A stretch of 64,000 nt of DNA from Bacteroides sp. 51 (GCF_010500965.1 NZ_QVMI01000002.1:186001-250000), one strand, 5' to 3'. Counted from the stretch's first letter, positions 9,467 through 17,477 are shown. The notes: generated by a model not told the origin, from the letters alone. Numbers and translations are program-made.

Positions 9467-10556
9467 CTGATAATTTTTGATTTTCACTTCGCAGATAATG
9501 CATTTTATCAAGCACAGGATTTGTACGTACACAAAAAGCCTCAACTACACTCATATTAATTGCGTATCTTAATCTTAGAGTATCTTCTGCATGAAAACGT
9601 TGATGACTACCGGTTGCCCCATTCACAAAACTCATGATAGAGTTGTAAAATGTATCACTATTTACAGTTGAATATACAAACGAGTATAATTTCTCATCCT
9701 TTGCTCTGTATGGAATAAACTCAGTTGAACATATAGCATTTCCTTCTACAATATGCGTGAACCAAATTCTTTTTATCCTTGGATTTAGCTTGGAAAATAG
9801 TGTAGTATTATCGTTTAATACAATTTTATTACTCATAATGTCTGCTCCTAATTGCATCTCTGGATTCATAGCATTATCACAAGCGGGAAGACTATAATGA
9901 GTATAATGGGTATCAGGATATAGTTGAGGATTAAGTGTCTTCTTACTTATATCAACAAAACAACCTAACTCAACTACTTTCCATCCTTCCGGTATCTTTC
10001 CCAACTCCGAATCAAGAAATTTACCATCCTTAAACGGCTCAAAATCAACAAACCAAGACTTATATAAAGCCTGTGCTTGCTGCTCTAAATTATCATTTAT
10101 CCGGCGATTGAGGGCGATTTTATTGTCAAGGGACTTTATTATATTGGAGACTTTTCTCTGATACGTAATTGGAGGCAACTGGATAATCTGCTTTGAAAGA
10201 GTATCTACAGATAGACCGGGTTGAGCGGACTGTGCTGAAAGATTACCTAAGTGCATTAAAGACAAAAGGCAAGACAAATAATAAGTATCAGCGAAGTCAT
10301 TGCCAACAACCACTACCGCATGCTCTGTCATATATGATTTGCCTTCGAAGAAGCGAACGTTCCCACAGTAAGCTCCTTGTCTTCCAATGATGGCACACTG
10401 TCCTTCAAAGTTTGAGGTTTCGGCAAACCCTCTTATCCCATTTCCGCCAATTACAGGATATATTCCTTCCTTCAATACGTTATTCGCTAATATGCTTTTC
10501 CCACTTCTCAATCGAGAGCAAACATCTCCTAGCTTATATTCTTTCCACTCTTCCAT
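9399..10556 (-). CDS. hsdS: Complete type I specificity subunit HsdS
   Basis: The only full-length specificity gene of the array. From the MEEWK start at 10556 it encodes about 385 residues: TRD1 (about 5-140), central conserved helix (IALNRRINDNLEQQAQALYKSW), TRD2 (about 195-340) and C-terminal conserved helix (LRDSILPKLMSGELKISDLHS). HsdS sets the DNA sequence recognised by both the methylase and the nuclease. Its central helix contains the 13-bp core (10086-10098) shared with both flanking partial genes, so it is itself a junction of two cassettes. The start was placed at MEEWK rather than earlier because the upstream codons overlap the previous gene's stop, and the same spacing recurs at the next copy. 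Confidence 0.93.
   Translation of the reverse strand: MEEWKEYKLGDVCSRLRSGKSILANNVLKEGIYPVIGGNGIRGFAETSNFEGQCAIIGRQGAYCGNVRFFEGKSYMTEHAVVVVGNDFADTYYLSCLLSLMHLGNLSAQSAQPGLSVDTLSKQIIQLPPITYQRKVSNIIKSLDNKIALNRRINDNLEQQAQALYKSWFVDFEPFKDGKFLDSELGKIPEGWKVVELGCFVDISKKTLNPQLYPDTHYTHYSLPACDNAMNPEMQLGADIMSNKIVLNDNTTLFSKLNPRIKRIWFTHIVEGNAICSTEFIPYRAKDEKLYSFVYSTVNSDTFYNSIMSFVNGATGSHQRFHAEDTLRLRYAINMSVVEAFCVRTNPVLDKMHYLRSENQKLSALRDSILPKLMSGELKISDLHS
10086..10098. repeat. hsdS core repeat, copy 2 (inside complete hsdS)
   Basis: The central copy of the 13-bp core. It lies in homology on both sides: about 108 bp shared with copy 1 (9991-10098 against 11171-11278) and about 48 bp shared with copy 3. Copies 1 and 2 are 1180 bp apart; copies 2 and 3 are 1228 bp apart. 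All are direct repeats, so recombination between them would excise or insert a circle, not invert a segment. Confidence 0.8.
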
Positions 10557-10633
10557 AAATGAGAATTTAGCTGTGTAAATCACTGATTTTTAATTCGCCG
10601 GACATCAATTTGGGTAAAATAGAGTCGCGGAGT
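10544..10633. repeat. Direct repeat at hsdS stop/start junction, copy 1
   Basis: Partner of 9377-9466, same orientation. It encodes the end of the HsdS C-half and, 10 bases after its stop, the start of the complete hsdS. Confidence 0.75.
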
Positions 10634-11337
10634 TGAGACAATTTTCGATTTTTGGCTTCATTTTTTTCTTGAATTTCGAAAAGAGGATTAAGTATTTCAT
10701 TGAAATTACAAAGAGTCTTCAATTCGGGGATTACAACTGGCAGAGAATTCATCAAAGTTCCTGAAGCTTCTTTAAAGGTAGAGCCAGAAGCCTTTGATTC
10801 TATTTCAACAGTATTTGTCTTCAAATAGTAATAAATAAAGGGGGTCCCTATCTCTGCATGCGGGACAATCGATTTAAACCCTTGGTTTGTACATATTTTA
10901 TTAGAAGCAATACTTAGATATCCAATAGGTGCACGAGAACTAAACAAAACACTCCCTTTGGGGAGTAACTTTGTACTACAACTATCATACCCTTTCTCAG
11001 TTATATCGACCTCTCCTCGTGATGTGAATTTAGCATGAGTAATGGATAGGTCTTTTGGAGTAAGCCATGCTATACCTTCCGATGTATAATACTCTGGATG
11101 GCTTTTGGAAGGAGTACTTCCTCCTATTATTTTTCCAACATCAGATAGTTTCCCAACTCTCCACCCTTCAGGTATCCTTCCCAATTCAGAATCAACAAAT
11201 TTACCATCCTTAAACGGCTCAAAATCAACAAACCAAGACTTGTATAAAGCTTGTGCCTGCTGCTCTAAATTATCATTTCCCTTTCTCTTTTTGACGAAAC
11301 GAGTTATGCAATTATATGTTGTACTATATGTCCACAT
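10567..11337 (-). CDS. hsdS: HsdS C-terminal half (single target-recognition domain)
   Basis: This frame holds the second half of a specificity subunit: central helix NDNLEQQAQALYKSWFVDFE, one target-recognition domain, and the closing helix LRDSILPKLMSGELKISDLHS. The first 20 residues (MWTYSTTYN...KRKG) have no HsdS homology; they come from sequence between the recombinase gene and the core repeat at 11266-11278. The start codon follows the recombinase stop by 2 bases, so a half-length HsdS could be made. Half-size HsdS proteins of other type I systems can dimerise into working specificity subunits, but that is not shown here. Alternatively it is only a store of TRD2 sequence. Confidence 0.85.
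   Translation of the reverse strand: MWTYSTTYNCITRFVKKRKGNDNLEQQAQALYKSWFVDFEPFKDGKFVDSELGRIPEGWRVGKLSDVGKIIGGSTPSKSHPEYYTSEGIAWLTPKDLSITHAKFTSRGEVDITEKGYDSCSTKLLPKGSVLFSSRAPIGYLSIASNKICTNQGFKSIVPHAEIGTPFIYYYLKTNTVEIESKASGSTFKEASGTLMNSLPVVIPELKTLCNFNEILNPLFEIQEKNEAKNRKLSQLRDSILPKLMSGELKISDLHS
11266..11278. repeat. hsdS core repeat, copy 1 (array entry)
   Basis: The first core copy, 61 bases from the recombinase stop codon. Homology to copy 2 lies only on the downstream (hsdS C-half) side; the sequence toward the recombinase is unique. It therefore looks like a fixed attachment site from which cassettes are added or removed. Confidence 0.8.
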
Positions 11338-11339
11338 TT

Positions 11340-12332
11340 TTAATTGATATATTTACGGTGAGAGAGTTTTACATTTGTCTGATTGACCATTGCATAGTGC
11401 ATAGTTGTGTCAATCTTAACATGACCTAATAATTGTTGTACCTGTTCAACAGGCATACCTTTGTCAATGGCCATAGTTGCCAGTGTTCGTCGGAACTTAT
11501 GAGGATGCACCCTATTTATTTTTAATTTACGTCCAACCTTTCGGAGACGTATTTCTACACCAGATATCTCCAATCGCTTATGAGGTTTAGCTAATGAGAC
11601 GAACAGGGCAGGATTTTTATCTTTGCGGGATTTCAGGTATTGCTGTAAATGAATCTTTGTCCGTGCATTGAAATAAACCATGCGTTCTTTGTTCCCTTTT
11701 CCAAAAACTATACACTCTCGTTCTTGAAAATTAATATCGTTCCGATTGAGCTTTACAAGTTCGCCCACACGAATACCGGTTGACGCAAGAAGGTCTATTA
11801 TTGCCAGGTCCCTTATATTTTCACAATTGTCACGAAGCATCTCTAATGCCTCATCGCTTAATACCTCTTTTACTTGCGTTCCTGTTTTTACCTTATGAAT
11901 CCGCCTTACCGGACTTTTTAGGATATAATCTTCTTCTTCCAACCAAGAAAAAAAGGAGGAAAATATCCGCCTGATATTATCTATTGTGACTTTACTTGAT
12001 TTGCGCTTACTCTGAAAAACAGCCAAGTATGCTCGAATGTCCTCAGTAGTGTAATCCGCTACATTCTTCGGCAGGCCTTTATACAAATGGCGAATCGTTG
12101 ATTCATAATACTTGATTGTTTTAATTGAGCAACCTTCGACTTGTTTTGCAGATAAGAAAATTTCTAATAACCGGGTATTTGATGCCGAATCTTCATGTAC
12201 ACTCTCCTTATCCTCTATTACTTCATACTTGCTAAGTATTTGAAGCAACGAAGTACTGAGTTGTGCTGTTTGTTCCAATGTTAAAGCTCCCGACATAGAA
12301 TTTTCAATCTCTTTAATTAATTTTTCTTTCAT
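11340..12332 (-). CDS. Tyrosine recombinase inside the hsd operon
   Basis: A 330-residue XerC/D-like recombinase with all catalytic positions: R188 (STGIRVGEL), K213, H278 and R281 (HPHKFRRT), H304 (LLGHVKIDTT) and Y313 (MHYAMV). An N-terminal SAM-like core-binding domain spans about residues 52-135. It differs from the element's integrase (21497-22597), which has an added arm-binding N-terminus. It lies between hsdM and the hsdS array, 46 bases after hsdM and 2 bases before the first hsdS segment. Recombinases at this position in Bacteroidales reassort hsdS by site-specific recombination, so its likely substrate is the core repeats next door. The target site is inference. Confidence 0.93.
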   Translation of the reverse strand: MKEKLIKEIENSMSGALTLEQTAQLSTSLLQILSKYEVIEDKESVHEDSASNTRLLEIFLSAKQVEGCSIKTIKYYESTIRHLYKGLPKNVADYTTEDIRAYLAVFQSKRKSSKVTIDNIRRIFSSFFSWLEEEDYILKSPVRRIHKVKTGTQVKEVLSDEALEMLRDNCENIRDLAIIDLLASTGIRVGELVKLNRNDINFQERECIVFGKGNKERMVYFNARTKIHLQQYLKSRKDKNPALFVSLAKPHKRLEISGVEIRLRKVGRKLKINRVHPHKFRRTLATMAIDKGMPVEQVQQLLGHVKIDTTMHYAMVNQTNVKLSHRKYIN

Positions 12333-12378
12333 ATTTCTTCAATTATAAGTAAATGTTAAACTGAAGAGAACATGAATG

Positions 12379-13884
12379 CTATTTTATCGTAAATCCAATA
12401 CTCTTCAGCTGTTTGCGAATTTCATCTTCTAATTCATGTGATTGTGCGAAGAGATCTGACAACTCGCCGGTGAGGCGTGTCATTTTTTCATCAAACGGTT
12501 CTCCGTCATCTTCAATTTCTGCTATTCCCACGTAACGACCGGGTGTCAGTATATAATCTTGTTTAGCTATATCTTCTAGAGAAGCTACGGCGCAATAACC
12601 TTTCTCATCTTCTAAGACTCCTTCATCAAAAGCCTCAAACGTATTAGCTATTTTTGAAATGTCGTCGTCTACAAGTTCTCGGAGTTTACGGGTAATCATT
12701 GTACCCATATTGCGAGCATCAACAAATAAAACCTTGCCTTTCTGTTTCTTATTTCGATTTAAGAACCATAAAGAAACAGGGATCCCCGTTGTGTAAAACA
12801 GTTGAGCCGGAAGAGCTACTATCCCCTCTATCAAATCAGCTTTAATGATATTCTCTCGAATAGAGCCTTCACCTCCTGTTTGAGAGGACAAAGAGCCATT
12901 TGCTAAAACCATCCCAATTTTTCCATTTGGTGACAGATGATGGATCATGTGCTGTAACCATGCAAAGTTGGCATTGCCGGCAGGAGGAGTCCCAAACTTC
13001 CAACGTACATCCTCTTGCAACTTGTCCGCTCCCCAATCACTGAGATTGAAAGGAGGATTAGCCATAACAAAGTCAGCTTTTAACGTTGGATGTTGGTCGT
13101 CAAAGAAAGTATCTGCATAGAACTTCCCTAAATCGGCTTCTATCCCATGAATAGCCAAATTCATGTGAGCCATTTTCCATGTAGTAGGGTTGCTATCTTG
13201 ACCAAAGACTGAAATGTCATTAATATTTCGTTTATGCTTTTCAATGAACTTAGCAGACTGAACAAACATTCCTCCAGAGCCACAAGCAGGGTCATAAACT
13301 CGACCACTATAAGGTTTCAAAACTTCTACCAATGTTTTAACGATACATGCTGGTGTATAAAACTCTCCGGCTAATTTACCTTCCGCTTCCGCAAATCTGG
13401 AGAGACAGTATTCATAAGTTCGTCCAAGAATATCTTTGTTATCGCCGTGTTCCTTCATTTGGATGTTAGTAAACAGGTCAACAACATTACCAAGTCGTCT
13501 TTTATCTAATTCCGGACGTGCAAAATTCTTGGGTAGAATCCCTTTCAATCGAAGGTTCTCTTTCTCTATCATACGCATTGCATTGTCGATCATTGTTCCA
13601 ATCTCTGCGGTATGAGCAGCTTCTGCTATTATATTCCAACGAGCTTCTGTAGGGACAAAAAATATGTTTTCTGAGGTGTATTCATCCTTGTCTTCTTCAA
13701 AACCATCCCCCTCCTCTATCAAGGTTTGGTATCTTGCTTCAAAACAATCTGAGATGTATTTTAAGAATATTAATCCTAATACAACTGACTTGTATTCAGA
13801 AGCGTCGAGATTACCTCTTAACAAATCTGCAGCTTTCCAAATTTCTTTCTCAAAGCCTATCTCTGCCGTATTTTTCTTAGCCAT
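12379..13884 (-). CDS. hsdM: Type I DNA methyltransferase subunit M
   Basis: A 501-residue N6-adenine methyltransferase. Motif I, DPACGSGGMF, lies at 198-207 (S-adenosylmethionine binding) and the catalytic NPPF at 276-279. An N-terminal HsdM helical domain (1-130) precedes the methylase fold. It modifies host sites chosen by HsdS and is a structural part of the nuclease complex. It begins 3 bases after the stop of the small xre gene. Length and motifs are complete. Confidence 0.97.
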   Translation of the reverse strand: MAKKNTAEIGFEKEIWKAADLLRGNLDASEYKSVVLGLIFLKYISDCFEARYQTLIEEGDGFEEDKDEYTSENIFFVPTEARWNIIAEAAHTAEIGTMIDNAMRMIEKENLRLKGILPKNFARPELDKRRLGNVVDLFTNIQMKEHGDNKDILGRTYEYCLSRFAEAEGKLAGEFYTPACIVKTLVEVLKPYSGRVYDPACGSGGMFVQSAKFIEKHKRNINDISVFGQDSNPTTWKMAHMNLAIHGIEADLGKFYADTFFDDQHPTLKADFVMANPPFNLSDWGADKLQEDVRWKFGTPPAGNANFAWLQHMIHHLSPNGKIGMVLANGSLSSQTGGEGSIRENIIKADLIEGIVALPAQLFYTTGIPVSLWFLNRNKKQKGKVLFVDARNMGTMITRKLRELVDDDISKIANTFEAFDEGVLEDEKGYCAVASLEDIAKQDYILTPGRYVGIAEIEDDGEPFDEKMTRLTGELSDLFAQSHELEDEIRKQLKSIGFTIK

Positions 13885-13887
13885 ATT

Positions 13888-14094
13888 TTACTTTTCCTTT
13901 TTATTATCTACAATTAAATCCTTCACACTCACCTGTAGTAATTCCGCAATTTGGTGCAACATTTCCAAACTCGGTTGCTGCCGGTTACAAGCATAAGCAT
14001 TTATTGAGCTGAAACTTTTACCAAGTTTTTCAGCTAACCACGTCTGCTTAATTCCTTTTTCATCAAGGACTTCTTTTATTCTGTTCAATTCCAT
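13888..14094 (-). CDS. XRE-family HTH regulator at the head of the hsd operon
   Basis: A 68-residue protein that is almost entirely a Cro/C1-type helix-turn-helix: KQTWLAEKLGKSFSSINAYACNRQQPSLEMLHQIAELL. It is the first gene after the promoter at 14132-14139 and ends 3 bases before hsdM. By its size and position it is comparable to controller (C) proteins of restriction systems, which time methylase against nuclease expression; here methylase comes first and hsdR about 6 kb later. Autoregulation is inference; no clear operator pair was identified. Confidence 0.88.
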   Translation of the reverse strand: MELNRIKEVLDEKGIKQTWLAEKLGKSFSSINAYACNRQQPSLEMLHQIAELLQVSVKDLIVDNKKEK

Positions 14095-14131
14095 TGGATT
14101 ATTTTTCTATGAAACATACAAAACGCACGCA

Positions 14132-14139
14132 CAAATATA
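14132..14139 (-). promoter_or_regulatory. -7 box of the defence operon promoter
   Basis: On the minus strand this reads TATATTTG, a full match to the Bacteroidetes -7 consensus TAnnTTTG, with a T-rich -33 region about 18 bases upstream. It lies 38 bases before the xre start codon and just after the terminator of the mobilization operon, so it probably drives xre-hsdM and all genes to position 1. Confidence 0.65.
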
Positions 14140-14158
14140 GCTAAAAATCTGCTATAAA

Positions 14159-14190
14159 AATAAAGCAAGGATAAATATCCCTGCTTTATT
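14159..14190 (-). terminator. Terminator of the mobilization operon
   Basis: Inverted repeat with arms AATAAAGCAAGGATA and TATCCCTGCTTTATT (one mismatch, 2-base loop), followed on the minus strand by a T-run. It lies 20 bases after the stop of the 14210-14764 gene and separates mobilization genes from the defence operon. Confidence 0.75.
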
Positions 14191-14209
14191 ACCACTCGTT
14201 TTCAGAATG

Positions 14210-14764
14210 TTACTTGTTTCGCTTCAAATTCTCTGCTTCACGCCTTAGTCGTTCTGCCTCTTGCTCTTTCAACCTCGCCTGCTCCAAACGCTTGGCTTCT
14301 GCTAATACAGCCTTTTCATATTGCTCTACTTGCTTTCGGATAATTTTTATACTATCTCGCTTATAGTCAAATACATTTTCTAAATACTCTATTCCATCCG
14401 GCGTTGTTGTTCCTTGCATTTTTACATAACGATATTTCAGATCGTTGTCTTTGTAAGAGGCGATTTCCTCTCGCTGGTAGTATATCATAAACATACACAC
14501 AAGCAAAGCAACACCTATACCGATTACACTAAAGAAGATTTTGTTCGAAGCTATGCTGAATATATGATGGCATTCTGTTTTTGCAGGCCTGCGTACCTCT
14601 TCGATTGTTTCTTGTAACTTGTCTGTCAATTCGTTTATGACGGATAAGTCTGGCAACTCTATTTCGGGTTGAACAACGGTAGGAGTATTATCGTTCCCCT
14701 TTTTAATCAGCTTTTTGATTTCTTCAAAAAGCGTGTATACTTCGTTTATCTCTATATTTCTCAT
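14210..14764 (-). CDS. Single-pass membrane protein of the mobilization operon
   Basis: A 184-residue protein of no family I recognise. An N-terminal acidic coiled region (1-60) is followed by one strong transmembrane segment (about 74-95, FFSVIGIGVALLVCMFMIYY) and a C-terminal tail of about 90 residues that is a charged coiled coil (AKRLEQARLKEQEAERLRREAENLK). It starts 28 bases after the relaxase stop codon. Proteins of this layout often follow relaxases in Bacteroides mobilizable elements; it might link the relaxosome to the helper's coupling protein, but this is speculation. Confidence 0.75.
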   Translation of the reverse strand: MRNIEINEVYTLFEEIKKLIKKGNDNTPTVVQPEIELPDLSVINELTDKLQETIEEVRRPAKTECHHIFSIASNKIFFSVIGIGVALLVCMFMIYYQREEIASYKDNDLKYRYVKMQGTTTPDGIEYLENVFDYKRDSIKIIRKQVEQYEKAVLAEAKRLEQARLKEQEAERLRREAENLKRNK

Positions 14765-14792
14765 TATCTTACTGTTTAATTTGTAAATACAC

Positions 14793-15731
14793 TTATATTT
14801 GTCGTCCGAACTTTCGTTTCGGCTTTTTCTTTAATCGCTGCTGGCGAAGATATTCGGCCTCATTCTCATCGTATCCGCTTCCGGGCTGAATGTCAAACAA
14901 TCCACCTAAAGCAGAACCGACTGATTCTATTGTTGATACAACGGCATCACTGCTAGAATGGGATTGTCCTTGAAATTGGCTTGCCGACTGGATGCGGGTG
15001 TTTTGCTCTAACTGGTAGTCAATTTTCGAGTAGCTAAACATCTTATCAACTTTAGAGCCATTAAACAAATATCCATTCTTCTGAAACCGAACTCCCTGTA
15101 CTTCATCGGAATTTCCTTTGGTCTTGAACTCGGTTTTTATCCCTGCCTTTTGCAGTTCATTGATTAGCTGTTGCCAGCTTTTGCATTTCGGCACCAATGT
15201 TTTGAGAGAATTGTATATCTCGTATTTGGTTTTATCCGGTTCTTTCAAGCGGTGTTCTTTTACGTTCTCTTTGCCGGTGGCGAAGTACAAACCGTATTTC
15301 TCAGTCAATTCCTTGCAGATCTTCTCGCTTCGGAAACGGTCGTTGCTATCTGTAATCGTCTTGCCGTTATTATCCACTCGGTTATAGACCAAATGGATAT
15401 GCGGATGTTCCTTGTCGAAATGCCTCGCAATGATATATTGTGTGTTCACTATCCCCATTTGTTTCATATAGTCGTGAGCAATCCGTCCCATCAGTTGATT
15501 GGATAGTTTATCTTTGTCTTGTGCAGAAAAGTCTAACGAGATATGACACACCGGTTTTGCCACACGACTATTCAAGCTCGCTTGGGTTACGAAACTCTGA
15601 ACGATGGAAGCTTTGCTCTTCACTCGAAGCCCGTCAAAATCGACAATCTCCGTATTCTTCTGCTTGTCAAGAATGTAATTAACCGCACCCTTGAACGCTT
15701 TACCCTTTACTATTTTTGCCATCATCTTCAA
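14793..15731 (-). CDS. Relaxase (MOBP-like mobilization nuclease)
   Basis: A 312-residue relaxase/mobilization nuclease. Motif III is visible as H109-P-H111-I-H113 within RHFDKEHPHIHLVYN, the metal-binding histidine triad; a candidate catalytic Tyr lies in AVNYILD near residue 19. The enzyme would nick the element's oriT and lead the strand into the recipient. The likely start is one of the Met residues at positions 1-4 (MKMMAKIVKG). The gene overlaps the upstream ribbon-helix-helix gene by 32 bases. The C-terminal third (about 230-312) is low-complexity and basic at the very end. It is shorter than plasmid relaxases with fused helicase or primase domains, normal for Bacteroides mobilizable elements. 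Confidence 0.92.
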   Translation of the reverse strand: MKMMAKIVKGKAFKGAVNYILDKQKNTEIVDFDGLRVKSKASIVQSFVTQASLNSRVAKPVCHISLDFSAQDKDKLSNQLMGRIAHDYMKQMGIVNTQYIIARHFDKEHPHIHLVYNRVDNNGKTITDSNDRFRSEKICKELTEKYGLYFATGKENVKEHRLKEPDKTKYEIYNSLKTLVPKCKSWQQLINELQKAGIKTEFKTKGNSDEVQGVRFQKNGYLFNGSKVDKMFSYSKIDYQLEQNTRIQSASQFQGQSHSSSDAVVSTIESVGSALGGLFDIQPGSGYDENEAEYLRQQRLKKKPKRKFGRQI

Positions 15732-16077
15732 TCATTTCAATTACGTTATCAATCTTATCTGCCAGATAGAGGTATTCATGGCGAGTACTGGTGTAACCTT
15801 CAGCATTTGCTTTTCTGGCAATCTGATTCAGGTTGTTCCCCATTCCTGATAGCTTTCGAATATAATCGTTCAGTTCAGATGTTAACCGGGGACAAATTTT
15901 ACCTCCGGCTATACATTGACGAACGAAGTCACTTCGGTTAATTCCTGCCGATTTGGCTTTCGTCTTTAGCGAAAAGTACTCGCGAGAATCCATCTTAACG
16001 CTGACCATATAGGTGCGTTTTTCGCCTAATCCTTTGGTGGGTCGACCACCTATTTTTCTCGGTTTTTTATCTTCCAT
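15700..16077 (-). CDS. MobC-like relaxosome accessory protein (ribbon-helix-helix)
   Basis: A 125-residue basic protein with a ribbon-helix-helix N-terminal half (YMVSVKMDSREYFSLKTKAKSAGINRSDFVRQCI) and the LSGMGNNLNQIARKAN motif typical of the MobC/BmgB-type accessory family. These proteins bind oriT and help the relaxase open the strands. It lies directly downstream of the candidate oriT hairpin and overlaps the relaxase start, so the two are translationally coupled. Confidence 0.9.
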   Translation of the reverse strand: MEDKKPRKIGGRPTKGLGEKRTYMVSVKMDSREYFSLKTKAKSAGINRSDFVRQCIAGGKICPRLTSELNDYIRKLSGMGNNLNQIARKANAEGYTSTRHEYLYLADKIDNVIEMIEDDGKNSKG

Positions 16078-16127
16078 TTTGAATTGCTATTTTACTATTA
16101 GACCAGCGGGATTTCCTCCCATTTTGG

Positions 16128-16171
16128 GGAGCAAGTGGCGTTTTGGTATGACCAAAACATAAACTTGCTCC
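16128..16171. other. Candidate oriT: nested inverted repeats
   Basis: Two nested perfect inverted repeats: outer arms GGAGCAAGT (16128-16136) and ACTTGCTCC (16163-16171), inner arms GTTTTGGT (16140-16147) and ACCAAAAC (16151-16158) with a 3-base loop. The site fills the 116-bp gap between the accessory/relaxase genes and the primase-type gene, the usual place of an oriT. The nick site is not identified. Confidence 0.65.
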
Positions 16172-16193
16172 GCTAAAAATCGCAGATTTTCCA

Positions 16194-17258
16194 TTAGAGT
16201 CTAAATCTGGTCTTCTTGCGAGGATTTACCTTGTTCTTTGAAGAATTGTCAAGTACTAACCCAAATTCTTCCATTAGTATTTTCAAGGCAGGATTACGTT
16301 TAATCATGTCTTGAAGAATTGCCGTAGGCTGTTTCGCCTCAAGTAGAAAATCGGCGATGTCATACCCTTCTTTCCGTTGCTCCGGCGTTGCTCGTTTCTC
16401 CAAGAAATCGAAAATTTCGACCTCTATGTTTAGGTTTTTCATTTTATCGGCTTTCACTTGCCAATCCTCCCATGCTCCTAAATCCGGAAATAGGATTGTC
16501 TTTCTACCTTTAAAAATCTGCAAGTTTTCATCATTGAAACAGCCATGTTTCCCGCCGGTAGCGATCCATTGAAATTGGGGCATATAGAAAGAAGAGATTA
16601 ATGCGGTCTTTTCACTTTCTACAATTGCTACCGGCAGATTGGATTGACTGGCGAGCAGGTGTTCGCCAAAGAAGCATTGCCTCAGGTTGAAGTTGTCTTG
16701 TTTCAGGAGCGAGTGTACCCATGTGATATGATTATATGGATATTTAACTCGCTTTCCGGTCTCCGGATCATATAGCATTACCTTTCCTGTGCGCACTTTT
16801 CCGGCAATATCCATTTGCCAGAAAACTGTTGCTCCGTCCCAATGCTTGGCAGAACCGACCTTGTACTTCGTCATCAACTTTGTCGTTTCATCTTCTCCCA
16901 ACTGAGAGGATAGGTATTGAAACAACTTGTTTTGCTGATAATGACCAAGCGAAGATGCGACCAAGTTCGGATCAATATAGCTTGGTTCTTTTTCTTTCAC
17001 AGGAGGGAGATTTCTTGGTATCGTAGGCTGATAATCAGAAAAGCTCTCTCGCCATTCTGGGTTTTCTTCGAAATATTGCTTTGGTGTGAAGTGGTATCCA
17101 CATTTTTCTTCCCGGTCGCATCTACCCACATGATTTGGGAAAGAGACCTTGTTTTCGGTATCAATGTAGAGTGAAAAGCAACGCTTTTGTTCGCAAGCCG
17201 GGCAGGTGTGCCGTGTTGCGATTCCTTTATAGGGTTCTAATATATATCTATAGCTCAT
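16194..17258 (-). CDS. Toprim/primase-like protein (DUF6371 type)
   Basis: A 354-residue protein with an N-terminal zinc finger (CPAC near residue 19; CDREEKCGYHF near residue 48) and a toprim-like core: VAIVESEKTALI (acidic Glu of motif 1) and ILFPDLGAWEDW (acidic pair of motif 2). This matches the DUF6371/primase group found in Bacteroidetes mobile elements, predicted to prime replication of the element's single strand after transfer. The last 15 residues are strongly basic. A 219-bp gap without a gene separates it from DUF3987 upstream; nothing else is seen there. Confidence 0.8.
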   Translation of the reverse strand: MSYRYILEPYKGIATRHTCPACEQKRCFSLYIDTENKVSFPNHVGRCDREEKCGYHFTPKQYFEENPEWRESFSDYQPTIPRNLPPVKEKEPSYIDPNLVASSLGHYQQNKLFQYLSSQLGEDETTKLMTKYKVGSAKHWDGATVFWQMDIAGKVRTGKVMLYDPETGKRVKYPYNHITWVHSLLKQDNFNLRQCFFGEHLLASQSNLPVAIVESEKTALISSFYMPQFQWIATGGKHGCFNDENLQIFKGRKTILFPDLGAWEDWQVKADKMKNLNIEVEIFDFLEKRATPEQRKEGYDIADFLLEAKQPTAILQDMIKRNPALKILMEEFGLVLDNSSKNKVNPRKKTRFRL

Positions 17259-17477
17259 TATGTTTTTTACATTTTGTACACTTTCCGCATATCTCGAGAA
17301 ACAGAACTGTAAATCAATGCTTTACTCTCTTTGAAATGTGCGTATCGGTTTACACAACCTCGCACTTTAAGTATGGCAAAAGCATGAAAAAGCGGAAAAG
17401 TGGATTGTTTTGCAAATTGTTATATACCTGAATGTCTTTGATTTAGAATCAAAAGTGTAGAGAATGCGGGAAATGCG

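Noticed and set aside
8846-11337. Invertible hsdS shufflon
   Set aside because: I looked for inverted copies of the MEEWK region, the NDNLEQQ region and the closing helix. All copies are in the same orientation, so inversion within the window is not possible.
11340-12332. Second element integrase marking a nested mobile element
   Set aside because: The recombinase lacks an arm-binding domain and sits within the hsd operon with matching core repeats beside it; no element boundaries were seen around it.
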